Shown here: positions 22,787 through 34,823 of the stretch, in pieces
Position numbering within the stretch: the first letter of the stretch is position 1
How the letters are laid out: every line of letters begins with the position of its first letter
Assembly: GCA_022376925.1 (NCBI GenBank)
Contig: JAIOJX010000025.1
Location: 7,533,141 to 7,597,140, forward strand
Source: Tragulus kanchil
Taxonomy: Eukaryota > Chordata > Mammalia > Artiodactyla > Tragulidae
Length of the DNA: 64,000 nucleotides
Direction of reading: 5' to 3'
Position numbers and translations under genes: made by a program
Notes under the pieces: generated by a model
Told to the model about the DNA's origin: nothing
The model's input: only the letters and a program-made list of their open reading frames with translations
The model's database searches: none

Positions 22787-24099
22787 GAGTAGTAAGAGAG
22801 CTGCTTGGAACCATGTATGTTTTTAATGAGATTATCGGGTCACCAGACCACTGGGCAGTGGTTCTGTCTGTTCTGAAGGCTAACACTGTTCAGAATACCA
22901 TTCCTGGCTTTGAAGATCTACATGTTATTTCAAAAATGGCTAAAATAGTATGAAACAACACAGGCTAAGGGTAAAGCCTTCATTCTGCTTTTCCATTCTG
23001 TTAATTAAGAGCGATTGAGCTGGGAAAATAGTGATAGATTTACAAATGGTTAAAAATATCGTGTCTGTTCAGCAAACAATAAGCTTATTCCTGTAAGAGT
23101 CAATTTGTATTTTAAGTCAAGTTGTGTTTTAACTGAATTTTCTTATTCACTCAAATCCTCACTCAAATTTCTTGGGTCATCTCTTCTCTTTAGAGGTACA
23201 GATTTTCTTATGAATTAGTCTACTCCATTATTCAACTAAATCAATAAACTTAAAAGCTTCACATATCCCACAATATCTACTTTCTTTATCCTTAAATCCT
23301 AAAGCACAGAGACTCCGATGAAGCTCTTTTATCATCTCTCCAAATGAAGAGACACATTATTGACACTTCCTTTGGACCTTCTTAGTAAATGCTCTCATGA
23401 ACATGATGGATGAATAAGAGATGCTGAATCAAGAGACTGCTAAAGGCCAAGCTGCTGAGAGTATCAGACCTCATTGGCAGTTGGCACCCAATACAGTGAG
23501 GGTGGGTATAGTGGAGTGACTGAGATCAGGCATAAGCTTTCTAAGCTCTTTGTGAACAAACTAGGCAGTGTGTTCTCCTAGCATCTTTGAATCCTCCTGA
23601 GTTACAGGTAATATTGAAGCAGAAAAAAGAGAAAAGCTATCTGTATCCTGGCATCGATATTTTGCCAATGTTAATCATTAAATTTCCCGCTTGAGATTTC
23701 AGGGTAATTTTTATAAAAGACTATATGTTAAACTGGGACAAATGCTACTATCAATCCCATGGTAAGCTGGTCCCAGCTCTCTGAGGAAAAAAGTGATTTA
23801 AGAAGCCCTTATTTCTAGCATTTGTTAATTTCTATTGTAAATACTCCCATGATGGCTGATTTCAAGCCACATGACATGACTGAATATGGAGTTGGGAAGA
23901 AATGTGGCCCAACAACTCTGCTAAGCTGTACCAACAGCTGAAAAATGTGAGTCATTGAGTTGTCTGTCAGGAAATGTTAAACTTACTACTTGCAGCCAGT
24001 GAGACATGCTTTTGAAGGATGATTTTAAGTAAAACAAGAATTTTCTTAATATATGATATCACATTTGAATATATAAGGAACTATATGAGGTTAATAATA

Positions 24100-24230
24100 C
24101 ATTGATGAATGCTCTGGAGTAAAGTGGCCTAGGTTTGGGTCCTCGCTTTATTGGGTCCTGCTTGTGTGTAGTCTTGAGTAGGTCACTCAATCTCTCTAAG
24201 ACTGATTTAAACATGGCTCTAATGGCCATA
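24100..24230 (+). mobile_element. MIR SINE relic
   Basis: Decayed MIR-like run: GCTCTGGAGTAAAGTGGCCT, then TTGGGTCCT, GAGTAGGTCACTCAATCTCT and CTAAGACTGATTTAAACATG. Only the 5' half to core is present. Confidence 0.55.
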
Positions 24231-25251
24231 GCACAGTACACAAAAAAATGGTTGGGAAGATATACTAGATAAATTTTGAGCAGATTTATTAGATGAATTG
24301 ACTCATGGTTATGAAAGCTGAGAAGTTCATCTCTTCTCTTTAAGAGGTACAGATTTTCTTATGAATTAGTCTACTCCATTATTCAACTAAATCAATAAAC
24401 TTAAAAGCTTCACATATCCCACAATATCTACTTTCTTTATCCTTAAATCCTAAAGCACAGAGACTCCGATGAAGCTCTTTTATCATCTCTCCAAATGAAG
24501 AGACACATTATTGACACTTCCTTTGGACCTTCTTAGTAAATGCTCTCATGAACATGATGGATGAATAAGAGATGCTGAATCAAGAGACTGCTAAAGGCCA
24601 AGCTGCTGAGAGTATCAGACCTCATTGGCAGTTGGCACCCAATACAGTGAGGGTGGGTATAGTGGAGTGACTGAGATCAGGCATAAGCTTTCTAAGCTCT
24701 TTGTGAACAAACTAGGCAGTGTCTTCTCCCTAGCATCTTTGAATCCTCCTGAGTTACAGGTAATATTGAAGCAGAAAAAAGAGAAAAGCTATCTGTATCC
24801 TGGCATCGATATTTTGCCAATGTTAATCATTAAATTTCCCGCTTGAGATTTCAGGGTAATTTTTATAAAAGACTATATGTTAAACTGGGACAAATGCTAC
24901 TATCAATCCCATGGTAAGCTGGTCCCAGCTCTCTGAGGAAAAAAGTGATTTAAGAAGCCCTTATTTCTAGCATTTGTTAATTTCTATTGTAAATACTCCC
25001 ATGATGGCTGATTTCAAGCCACATGACATGACTGAATATGGAGTTGGGAAGAAATGTGGCCCAACAACTCTGCTAAGCTGTACCAACAGCTGAAAAATGT
25101 GAGTCAGTGAGTTGTCTGTCAGGAAATGTTAAACTTACTACTTGCAGCCAGTGAGACATGCTTTTGAAGGATGATTTTAAGTAAAACAAGAATTTTCTTA
25201 ATATATGATATCACATTTGAATATATAAGGAACTATATGAGGTTAATAATA

Positions 25252-25382
25252 CATTGATGAATGCTCTGGAGTAAAGTGGCCTAGGTTTGGGTCCTCGCTT
25301 TATTGGGTCCTGCTTGTGTGTAGTCTTGAGTAGGTCACTCAATCTCTCTAAGACTGATTTAAACATGGCTCTAATGGCCATA
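25252..25382 (+). mobile_element. Second copy of the MIR relic (within D7)
   Basis: Same as 24100-24230 at an offset of 1152 bp. Confidence 0.55.
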
Positions 25383-25414
25383 GCACAGTACACAAGTGGT
25401 TGGAAGTATTAGGA

Positions 25415-25922
25415 GGATGTATTAGTCAGGACTCTGTAGAGAAACAGAGCCAAGATATACTAGATAAATTTTGAGCAGATTTATTAGATGAATTGACTCA
25501 TGGTTATGAAAGCTGAGAAGTCCCACTATCAGCCTTCTGCTGGAGAACCAGGAAAGCAGTTGTTATCATTTAGTCCAAGTCCAAAGGCCTGCAAGCTGGG
25601 GCTGGGTGGAAGTCGGGGAGGGGCAAGTGTTGGTCTGTGTCTGAAAGCCTGAGAACCAGGTGGGCAGACGTCTGGGGGTAGAAGACTGGTGTCCCAGCTC
25701 AAGCAGAGAGAAGTCATTTGCCCTTCCTTTTTGCTTTTCTTTTTGCTCATTGTTATCAACAGATTGGAGGATGTCTGTGTACACCATCAAATTTGCTCAG
25801 TCTGGTTCAGTGTTAATCTCTTCCAGAGACATATTCACAGAGATAAATCAAAAGTAGTGTTTAATCAGCTATCTGAGCATTTCTTAGCCCAGTCTAGTTG
25901 ACACATAACCTTAACCATCACA
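25415..25922 (+). mobile_element. Ancient LTR-like interspersed repeat, family name uncertain
   Basis: Starts near TGTATTAGTCAGGACTCTG and GAGAAACAGAGCCAA and ends near AGTTGACACATAACCTTAAC and CATCACA, i.e. TG...CA termini about 500 bp apart. I recognise the two ends as belonging to a common eutherian repeat but cannot name it with confidence. The frames in it are not genes. Confidence 0.6.
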
Positions 25923-26204
25923 GAGGACCAATATGAGACAATTTCTTTTCCTTTTTTTTTTGAGATTTCGAGTTCTAGGCTCAGCTCTTCCTAAATTCTC
26001 TTCTTTCTCTATTCTAGGGTCTTCTCCTAGAAACATTCCTCAAATCATCCAGTCTCCAAAATAATCAATTAAAATCTTATAAATCAGAAATTTTTTGATT
26101 CCATAAATGCATTTACTGGAAATCTTTATATTACTTCTGTTGTTGACCTAGTATAATTACATTGTAGTCCTAAGAGCAAAGATTTACATATGTGTTTGTG
26201 TGTG

Positions 26205-26401
26205 TCTGTGTGTTAGTCACTCAGTCGTGTCCGACTCTTTGTGACCCCATGGGCTATAGCCCACCAGGCTCTTCTGTCCATTGAATTCTCCAGGTGTGGG
26301 TATCCATTCCCTTGTCCAGGAGATTTTCCCGACCCAGGGATCAAACTCAGGTTTCCTACAATGCAGGCAGATTCTTTACCATCGAACCACCAGGGAAGCT
26401 C
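26205..26401 (-). mobile_element. Bov-tA SINE
   Basis: Near-complete minus-strand copy: TTAGTCACTCAGTCGTGTCC, GACTCTTTGTGACCCCATGG, then CCACCAGGGAAGCTC at the head end (26387-26401). The 74-codon plus-strand frame is SINE-derived. Confidence 0.9.
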
Positions 26402-27084
26402 ATATATGTATTACATATTATATATAAAATTGTTCTTCATGTATTTTTCCCCTATTTTGTTATAGTACTGTAAATTATTTTTATCCTACAAAATGAACTC
26501 TATTTTTGTTAATTAATTCTTTCCAGTTTTATTGAGCTATAACTGACGTACATGCCTATATAAATTTGAAGTGTACAGCACAGTGGTTTGATTTACAAGT
26601 TTTGTGAAATGATTACCATAAAAGGTTTGACTAACAACCATCATCTCACATAGAAACAACATAAAGAAAGGAAAGAAGAGAGAAAAAGAAAAAAAAGTTC
26701 TCCTTATGATGGAAACTCAGAATTTTCTCTCTTACCAATACTCCTAATATCATACAGCAGTGCTAACTATACTTGTCATATTGTACATTGCATCCCTGCT
26801 ATTTATTTATCTTATACCTATAAATTTGTGTCTTTTGACCACCCTCCTCTAATTCTCCTCCCCAGCCTTCCACATGTGGTGACCACATATCTGATCTCTT
26901 TTTCTGAGTTCTTTTTTTGTTTGTTTGTTTTTCAGGTTCTGCGTATAAGTGAGGTCATACAATATCTTTCTCTGTCTGACTTATCTTACTTAGCATAATA
27001 TCTTCAAGGTTTATCCAAGTTTCAAAAATGGTAGGATTTCCTCATTATTATGACTCAATAATTTTCCACTATAGGTGTATATAG

Positions 27085-27182
27085 GGATTCCCTTGTAGCT
27101 AGCTGGTAAAAAATCCATCTAACAAGGAGGATACCCCAGTTAGATTCCTGATGTGGGAATTTCCCCTGGAGAAGGGATATAG
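27085..27182 (+). mobile_element. SINE head fragment inside L1
   Basis: A short tRNA-type unit with GGATTCCCTTGTAGCTAGC, AAAAAATCCATC and TTTCCCCTGGAGAAGGGATA. The L1 sequence continues on both sides, and a short ATATAG duplication flanks it. Only the head is present. Confidence 0.65.
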
Positions 27183-27297
27183 TACACATTTTTCATCTAT
27201 TTATCCATCAGTAGATACTTAGGTGATTTCTATATCTTTGTAAGTATAATTACATTGTAGTCCTAAGAGCAAAGATTTACATATGTGTTTGTGTGTG

Positions 27298-27494
27298 TCT
27301 GTGTGTTAGTCACTCAGTCGTGTCCGACTCTTTGTGACCCCATGGGCTATAGCCCACCAGGCTCTTCTGTCCATTGAATTCTCCAGGGTGGGTATCCATT
27401 CCCTTGTCCAGGAGATTTTCCCGACCCAGGGATCAAACTCAGGTTTCCTACAATGCAGGCAGATTCTTTACCATCGAACCACCAGGGAAGCTCA
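27298..27494 (-). mobile_element. Second copy of the Bov-tA (within D8)
   Basis: Same insertion as 26205-26401 at an offset of 1093 bp, one base shorter near 27388. Confidence 0.9.
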
Positions 27495-28177
27495 TATATG
27501 TATTACATATTATATATAAAATTGTTCTTCATGTATTTTTCCCCTATTTTGTTATAGTACTGTAAATTATTTTTATCCTACAAAATGAACTCTATTTTTG
27601 TTAATTAATTCTTTCCAGTTTTATTGAGCTATAACTGACGTACATGCCTATATAAATTTGAAGTGTACAGCACAGTGGTTTGATTTACAAGTTTTGTGAA
27701 ATGATTACCATAAAAGGTTTGACTAACAACCATCATCTCACATAGAAACAACATAAAGAAAGGAAAGAAGAGAGAAAAAGAAAAAAAAGTTCTCCTTATG
27801 ATGGAAACTCAGAATTTTCTCTCTTACCAATACTCCTAATATCATACAGCAGTGCTAACTATACTTGTCATATTGTACATTGCATCCCTGCTATTTATTT
27901 ATCTTATACCTATAAATTTGTGTCTTTTGACCACCCTCCTCTAATTCTCCTCCCCAGCCTTCCACATGTGGTGACCACATATCTGATCTCTTTTTCTGAG
28001 TTCTTTTTTTGTTTGTTTGTTTTTCAGGTTCTGCGTATAAGTGAGGTCATACAATATCTTTCTCTGTCTGACTTATCTTACTTAGCATAATATCTTCAAG
28101 GTTTATCCAAGTTTCAAAAATGGTAGGATTTCCTCATTATTATGACTCAATAATTTTCCACTATAGGTGTATATAGG

Positions 28178-28274
28178 GATTCCCTTGTAGCTAGCTGGTA
28201 AAAAATCCATCTAACAAGGAGGATACCCCAGTTAGATTCCTGATGTGGGAATTTCCCCTGGAGAAGGGATATAG
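28178..28274 (+). mobile_element. Second copy of the SINE head fragment (within D8)
   Basis: Same as 27085-27182. Its second half recurs a third time at 29309-29361, where the D9 copy begins in mid-element. Confidence 0.65.
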
Positions 28275-28819
28275 TACACATTTTTCATCTATTTATCCAT
28301 CAGTAGATACTTAGGTGATTTCTATATCTTTGTAAGTAATACTGCTGTAAACATGGGAGTGCAGATATATTTTCCAGTTAGTGTTTTCTTTGGGTATATT
28401 CCCAGAAGTGAAATTGCTGGATCATACGGAATGAATCATGTGGTACTTCTGTTTTCAACTGAGGATCCTCCATACTATTTTCTGTAGTGGCTGAACCAAT
28501 TTATAGCCCTACCAACAATGCACAAAAGTTCTCTTTCTCCACATCTTTTCCACTGCTTTTTCTACTTATGTAAAATATGCCATTGGAATATTGATAGAGA
28601 TAGCATTAAGTCTTTGGATAGCTTTTGGTAATATTGATATTTTGACAACATTAATTCTTCCAATCCATGAACAAGATACCTTTCCATTTATTTGTGTTGC
28701 TGAATTTCTTCATCGGTGTCTTATAATTTTCAGAGTAGAGACTTTTCACCTCTTTGGTTAAATTTATCTTGAAGTATTTTATTGTTTCTGATGCTACTGT
28801 AAATGACATAGATTTTTTT

Positions 28820-29090
28820 CTCTTTTCCCCAACATGCCTCTTTTATTTATATTTATTTTCATCCATCTTTTTTATTCTTTGGCATGTGTGGGCCTCCCAT
28901 TACAGTGTACTCTCTCATTGCAGAGCACTGGCTCTGGGCGCATGCGCTCCAGAGCACTGGTTCATAATTGGGCACACCTGTCCAGCTGCTCCACTGCACG
29001 TGGGATCTTCGTGGGCCAGGGATGGAACCCAGTGTCCCTTGCACTGCAAGGCGGACTCTTTACCCACTGGACCACCAGGGAAGCTCATGG
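28820..29090 (-). mobile_element. CHR-like tRNA-Glu SINE, tail type B
   Basis: Inserted in the old L1 with a 13-bp target duplication CATAGATTTTTTT (28807-28819 and 29091-29103). The plus-strand head end is ACTGGACCACCAGGGAAGCT. The tail includes AAAAGAGGC on the minus strand. It is less diverged than the host L1, so the order of insertion is clear. The 113- and 124-codon frames are artefacts of the SINE and the L1. Confidence 0.88.
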
Positions 29091-29904
29091 CATAGATTTT
29101 TTTAAAAACTTTTTTTTTCCTGAGAATTCATTGTTAGTGCAGATAGTTGTTAATGATTTTTGTATGTTAATTTTGTATCCTGCAACTTTACTGAATCCAA
29201 CTTTTTAAAATTGAGTTTAGGTTTTCCTGTATATAAAATCATGTCATCTGCAAATATAGTCAATTTTATTATAAAATAAACATTTTCAAAAAATTTTAGC
29301 CTTTATATTACCCCAGTTAGATTCCTGATGTGGGAATTTCCCCTGGAGAAGGGATATAGTACACATTTTTCATCTATTTATCCATCAGTAGATACTTAGG
29401 TGATTTCTATATCTTTGTAAGTAATACTGCTGTAAACATGGGAGTGCAGATATATTTTCCAGTTAGTGTTTTCTTTGGGTATATTCCCAGAAGTGAAATT
29501 GCTGGATCATACGGAATGAATCATGTGGTACTTCTGTTTTCAACTGAGGATCCTCCATACTATTTTCTGTAGTGGCTGAACCAATTTATAGCCCTACCAA
29601 CAATGCACAAAAGTTCTCTTTCTCCACATCTTTTCCACTGCTTTTTCTACTTATGTAAAATATGCCATTGGAATATTGATAGAGATAGCATTAAGTCTTT
29701 GGATAGCTTTTGGTAATATTGATATTTTGACAACATTAATTCTTCCAATCCATGAACAAGATACCTTTCCATTTATTTGTGTTGCTGAATTTCTTCATCG
29801 GTGTCTTATAATTTTCAGAGTAGAGACTTTTCACCTCTTTGGTTAAATTTATCTTGAAGTATTTTATTGTTTCTGATGCTACTGTAAATGACATAGATTT
29901 TTTT

Positions 29905-30173
29905 CTCTTTTCCCCAACATGCCTCTTTTATTTATATTTATTTTCATCCATCTTTTTTATTCTTTGGCATGTGTGGGCCTCCCATTACAGTGTACTCTCT
30001 CATTGCAGAGCACTGGCTCTGGGCGCATGCGCTCCAGAGCACTGGTTCATAATTGGGCACACCTGTCCAGCTGCTCCACTGCACGTGGGATCTTCGTGGG
30101 CCAGGGATGGAACCCAGTGTCCCTTGCACTGCAAGGCGGACTCTACCCACTGGACCACCAGGGAAGCTCATGG
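29905..30173 (-). mobile_element. Second copy of the CHR-like SINE (within D9)
   Basis: Same insertion as 28820-29090 with a two-base deletion, in copy B of D9. Confidence 0.88.
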
Positions 30174-31554
30174 CATAGATTTTTTTAAAAACTTTTTTTT
30201 TCCTGAGAATTCATTGTTAGTGCAGATAGTTGTTAATGATTTTTGTATGTTAATTTTGTATCCTGCAACTTTACTGAATTCAACTTTTTAAAATTGAGTT
30301 TAGGTTTTCCTGTATATAAAATCATGTCATCTGCAAATATAGTCAATTTTATTATAAAATAAACATTTTCAATTATGATATATTTTATTTCTTTTTTGCC
30401 TTACCACTCTAGTTAGGAGTTTCAGCCTTATATTGAATAGGATTGGTACAAATAGGCATGCTGTCCTATTCCTGATCTTAAAGGAACAACTTTTCACTAT
30501 TAAGTATGATGTTAGCCACGGGCTTGTCATATATGGCCTTTATTATGATGAGACATGTTCCTTCTAGGCTTAGTTTGTTAAAAAAGTTTTTATCATAAAT
30601 GGATATTGAATTTTGTCAAATGCTTTTTCTGTATCTACTGAGATAATCATATAATTCTTTTCTTTCATTCTACCAATAAGATGTATTATATTGATTGATT
30701 TGCATATGTTCAACCATCCTTGCAGCTCAGGGATAAATCTTACATGATCCTGGTGAATGTACTTTTAACGCTGAATTTGATTTGATAATATTATATTCAG
30801 AATATTTGTATCTATATTCATCAGAGATATTGGCCTGTAGTTTTTTAGTAGTATACTTTTTTTGGTTTTGGTATCAGAATAATGCTGATCTCATAAAATG
30901 AGTTTCAAAGTGTTCCCTCCTTTTTGATTTTTGGAAGAATTTGAGAAGGACCGGCATTAATTTTTCTTTAAACACTTGGCAAAATTCACCAGTGAAGTCA
31001 TTTGGTCTTGAGCTTTCTTTGTTAGGAGATTTTTGACTACTGATTGGATGTTCTTGGTACTAATTTGTCTGTTCAGATTTTGTATCTCTTCCTGATTCAA
31101 TCGTGGTAAATTGTATGTTTCTAAGAATTTTTACATTTCTTCTAGGTTGTCTGAAACTCCTTTACTTAAGCATATATCTCTTCAAGAAAACTCAGTGCAG
31201 AGAATAAAAACAAAATCAATTTGAAAGTGATTATATTCTTTAAAAAATATATTAATTTTAATGGCACTCATTCTTTAAGTAGCTTATTAATTAAGTTATC
31301 AAGTATTGAGCACTATTAGGTGTCAGTCATTATTCTTATGCTAGGAAAAGTGTAGAATGAAAAAAACATGCTTCCTACCTTCATGGACCATACTCTCTAA
31401 GCATTATGTCCAATTAAATACTTGAAAATAGATTGCTTCAAGAACGTATCTATTGAAAAATAGATCAAAGTACTTCAGTAGATACAAACCTCAGGCCACA
31501 ACTTCAATTGTGCAAGAGTTTATATTTAGTTTCAATTATTCAACTAAAGTTTTT

Positions 31555-31906
31555 AAAAATTAATTAATTAATTTTATTTTTGGCTATTCTGGATTTCCAC
31601 TGCTGCCACAGGCTCTTCTCTAGTTGCAAGGAGTGGGGGCTACTCTCTAGTTGAGGTGAGCAGGCTTCTTGTTGTGATGACTTCTCTTGTTGTGGAACTT
31701 GGCCTCTAGGGCTGACAGGCTTCAGTAGTTGTGGCACATGGGCTCAATAGTTGAGACTCCGAAGCTCTAGAGCACAGGCTCAATAGTCATGGCTCTCAGG
31801 CTTAGTTGCTCCACAGCATGTGGGATCTTCCTGAATCAGGGATCGAACCTATGTCTCCTGCATTGACAGGCGAACTCTTTACCACTGAGCTACCAGGTAA
31901 GCCCCT
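31555..31906 (-). mobile_element. Older CHR-2-like SINE
   Basis: Long classical form (about 350 bp) with a 14-bp target duplication CAACTAAAGTTTTT (31541-31554 and 31907-31920). The A/T-rich tail (TTAATTAATTAATTTT) is at the left and the head motif ACCACTGAGCTACCAGG at the right. Internally it has CTTGTTGTGATGACTTCTCT, CCTCTAGGGCTGAC and GTTGTGGCACATGGGCTCAA, the classical body that tail types A and B lack. Confidence 0.85.
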
Positions 31907-32627
31907 CAACTAAAGTTTTTTTCTTAACCCTTACTTCCACTTGAATAGCAGCACTTTAACCTTGTTCCTCACACCCTCTTCATATGCAAGGGTCTTAGTT
32001 TGGAGGCCTTTACGATGCCAAGACATGAGAGATGGCACAAACTGGGACATAGAGGTCAGCATTAAAATGCTTTTGGCATGTCTCCATTTCTTCATTTCCT
32101 GTTCCTCAGATAAAAAGGTACAGCAGGATTTTCAGAACCACCTGAAGCTAGATCACAATTTAAGGATGCCCCTCAGAAACTAAATTGTATGTTTCTAAGA
32201 ATTTTACATTTCTTCTAGGTTTTCTGAAACTCCTTTACTTAAGCATATATCTCTTAAAGAAAACTCAGTGCAGAGAATAAAAACAAAATCAATTTGAAAG
32301 TGATTATATTCTTTAAAAAATATATTAATTTTAATGGCACTCATTCTTTAAGTAGCTTATTAATTAAGTTATCAAGTATTGAGCACTATTAGGTGTCAGT
32401 CATTATTCTTATGCTAGGAAAAGTGTAGAATGAAAAAAACATGCTTCCTACCTTCATGGACCATACTCTCTAAGCATTATGTCCAATTAAATACTTGAAA
32501 ATAGATTGCTTCAAGAACGTATCTATTGAAAAATAGATCAAAGTACTTCAGTAGATACAAACCTCAGGCCACAACTTCAATTGTGCAAGAGTTTATATTT
32601 AGTTTCAATTATTCAACTAAAGTTTTT

Positions 32628-32979
32628 AAAAATTAATTAATTAATTTTATTTTTGGCTATTCTGGATTTCCACTGCTGCCACAGGCTCTTCTCTAGTTGC
32701 AAGGAGTGGGGGCTACTCTCTAGTTGAGGTGAGCAGGCTTCTTGTTGTGATGACTTCTCTTGTTGTGGAACTTGGCCTCTAGGGCTGACAGGCTTCAGTA
32801 GTTGTGGCACATGGGCTCAATAGTTGAGACTCCGAAGCTCTAGAGCACAGGCTCAATAGTCATGGCTCTCAGGCTTAGTTGCTCCACAGCATGTGGGATC
32901 TTCCTGAATCAGGGATCGAACCTATGTCTCCTGCATTGACAGGCGAACTCTTTACCACTGAGCTACCAGGTAAGCCCCT
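32628..32979 (-). mobile_element. Second copy of the older CHR-2-like SINE (within D10)
   Basis: Same insertion and target duplication as 31555-31906, shifted 1073 bp. Confidence 0.85.
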
Positions 32980-33242
32980 CAACTAAAGTTTTTTTCTTAA
33001 CCCTTACTTCCACTTGAATAGCAGCACTTTAACCTTGTTCCTCACACCCTCTTCATATGCAAGGGTCTTAGTTTGGAGGCCTTTACGATGCCAAGACATG
33101 AGAGATGGCACAAACTGGGACATAGAGGTCAGCATTAAAATGCTTTTGGCATGTCTCCATTTCTTCATTTCCTGTTCCTCAGATAAAAAGGTACAGCAGG
33201 ATTTTCAGAACCACCTGAAGCTAGATCACAATTTAAGGATGC

Positions 33243-34612
33243 AGAAATATTTCTGCTGCTGTGTTGCCACGTGAAGCATGGAAATGTCTGTAAAGTTGTT
33301 CATGGCCCATGTACTTAGAGGCTCATTCATTCATTGCTTACCTGGGTTTTTCTGCTGCGGCTCTAGGACTCTGCCCCAGAAATAAACACGTGTTTTTTTT
33401 TTCTTTTTTTTTTTTACCTGTATTCTATTCTATGATACTTCCTTCCCTAAACTTACACATATTCACACACTTAGCAATAAAAATATGATCTTCTTGAAAA
33501 TGAGAGAATATCTCAAAAGGGTAAAAATTCAGCTAATATGACAAAGCTATTATCTCACATATATTAACCCAAACATATATAGTGCCTATGATAAAAGGTT
33601 CATGAAGCAAAATGCTTCTGTGTACACGACTTTGAAAAAATGCCCAAGCTGAAACATAAAAAAAGATACACAGCACTATAATTCTTCTGCACTGCCTCTC
33701 TACTTTATTAATAGTACTCATAAAATTTCATTATGAAAAACTACAAGCATTCCTAAAGAGCTAGTATAAAGTACATTTCCAAATAGTGAAAAATTTCCTT
33801 CTCCTCAAAATGAATCTCAAATAAAATATAAGACAGAAAACAAAGTGTAAAAAAAAGAAAGAGAGCGAGCGAAAACTATTTCAAAATGCTGCTCTATAAG
33901 AATGTAAATTATCAATACCACCTCTTCCCATGGGCTCTTACCAATGACTTTTTTTTTTTTTAAGATGACCAAAAGGTCTATGTAAGGCCTTTGTGTGATT
34001 CTAAATATATTCAAACCTCAGGAGCAAAATCTGTCTAAAAATGGTTTCAACTCTGGAAAAAAAAAGGTACGGTAGATTTTTTTTTTTTTTAACTCTCTAG
34101 CCTTGTTGTAATAATAGACTGTGATCCTAGCCAATGCCTGTACTAAGCAATGTGGGCACTTGACTCGAAGGTCAGAGCTGCTCTCAGTGGTCTCGAGTAT
34201 AAAGGCAGACTCTGACCCATTTTATGTTGGACTCTGAACTTTTAGTCACTGCCACTCACACTCCTCTTAGCTCATTCTGTCACTTTAAGTTTGCTTCAAA
34301 CCAGTACAATGTAATGATTGTCCATTCTATATAGGACTACATTTAATAAGCCAAGAATAAACAGAATAGTATTGCTATAGTTGAGGAGGAAGTTATTAAA
34401 CAGGCTAACAGGAGGGAGATTCAAATTCATGGATGACCAAGTGCAGTGGTAGGCAGACCCAGGGCCTTTCTGGGTCGGTTACACCCCAACTATGGATGCC
34501 AAACTTCAGGTTGAACACTTCAGCTTTTTGTCCAGTGAAATGAAAAATTAAGCAGCTTATGTAAATATCCCTTTTGTAATAATTTAGTAACTCTTAACAG
34601 TTTCAGGAATCT
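33243..34612. other. Intergenic DNA, simple tracts only
   Basis: No recognised gene. T-rich tracts occur at about 33391-33415, 33949-33962 and 34078-34091. Minus-strand frames of 62 and 65 codons are AT-rich and lack domains. Confidence 0.4.
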
Positions 34613-34823
34613 GTTGTTTTATTGTTGTTTAAGTCATGTCTGACACTTTTGTGACCCTGTGGACTACGACCCTTCAGTTTCCTCTGTCCATGGATTGTCC
34701 AGACACGAATACTGGAGGGGGTTGCCATTTCCTTCTCCAGGGGAATCTTCCCAACCCAGGGATCAAACCTGGATCTCCTGCATTGGCAGGTGGATTCTTC
34801 ACTGCTGTGTTACCAGGACTCCG
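34613..34823 (-). mobile_element. Bov-tA SINE, diverged
   Basis: Minus-strand copy with plus-strand landmarks GTCATGTCTGACACTTTTGT, GTCCATGGATTGTCCAGAC, CCTTCTCCAGGGGAATCTTC and CTCCTGCATTGGCAGGTGGA. The overlapping 90- and 60-codon plus-strand frames come from the SINE. Confidence 0.85.

Larger units (their letters stand above)
21128..23294 (+). repeat. Tandem ~1.07-kb duplication D6
   Basis: Copy A is 21128-22199 and copy B 22224-23294, with a 24-bp spacer (22200-22223). Both start TAATTTAAATGCAAC and end ACTTTCTTT(A)ATCCTTA. Copy A overlaps copy B of D5 and copy B overlaps copy A of D7, giving a chain D5-D6-D7. Differences are single-base indels (GCAGCCCGTC/GCAGCCGTC) and a CAGTCCG/CAGCCCTG change. 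Confidence 0.94.
23177..25521 (+). repeat. Tandem ~1.15-1.2-kb duplication D7
   Basis: Copy A is 23177-24326 and copy B 24327-25521, abutting. They share TCATCTCTTCTCTTT at the start and GAAAGCTGAGAAGT at the end. Copy A is about 45 bp shorter because the stretch after CACAGTACACAA (about 24241) is replaced by an A run and a short patch, missing the left edge of the old repeat that is present in copy B at about 25415-25455. A low-quality end in copy A explains this better than a real deletion. Confidence 0.92.
26150..28335 (+). repeat. Tandem 1093-bp duplication D8
   Basis: Copy A is 26150-27242 and copy B 27243-28335, joined without a spacer through a shared AGTA. They contain the same Bov-tA and the same old L1 3' UTR. 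The one difference seen is CCAGGTGTGGGT against CCAGGGTGGGT. The last 112 bp of copy B also start D9. Confidence 0.95.
28224..30372 (+). repeat. Tandem ~1.07-kb duplication D9
   Basis: Copy A is 28224-29289 and copy B 29309-30372, with a 19-bp AT-rich spacer (29290-29308). Both start TACCCCAGTTAGATTCC and end AAACATTTTCAA. Differences: a TT deletion (GACTCTTTACCC against GACTCTACCC near 30143) and one C/T (GAATCCAAC/GAATTCAAC). Confidence 0.94.
26515..31160 (-). mobile_element. Old L1 (3' UTR and ORF2 remnants), minus strand
   Basis: The left end (26515) shows the L1 3' UTR pattern TTCCAGTTTTATTGAGCTAT. Leftover ORF2 sequence runs from about 28330 to 31160, for example the motif for the intron-less RT region (plus strand CATGTCATCTGCAAATA at 29244 and 30327, corresponding to the FADD coding site). 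It is full of substitutions and stops. It is interrupted by a SINE head (27085), a Bov-tA and CHR-like SINEs, and its apparent length is inflated by duplications D8 and D9. 5'-truncated at about 31160. Confidence 0.85.
31107..33242 (+). repeat. Tandem ~1.06-kb duplication D10
   Basis: Copy A is 31107-32169 and copy B 32181-33242, spacer 32170-32180 (11 bp). Both start TAAATTGTATGTTTC and end AATTTAAGGATGC. Three differences sit in the first 100 bp (a T indel, GTTGTCTG/GTTTTCTG, CTTCAAG/CTTAAAG); I see none in the remainder. A CHR-2-like SINE is carried in both copies. Confidence 0.95.
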
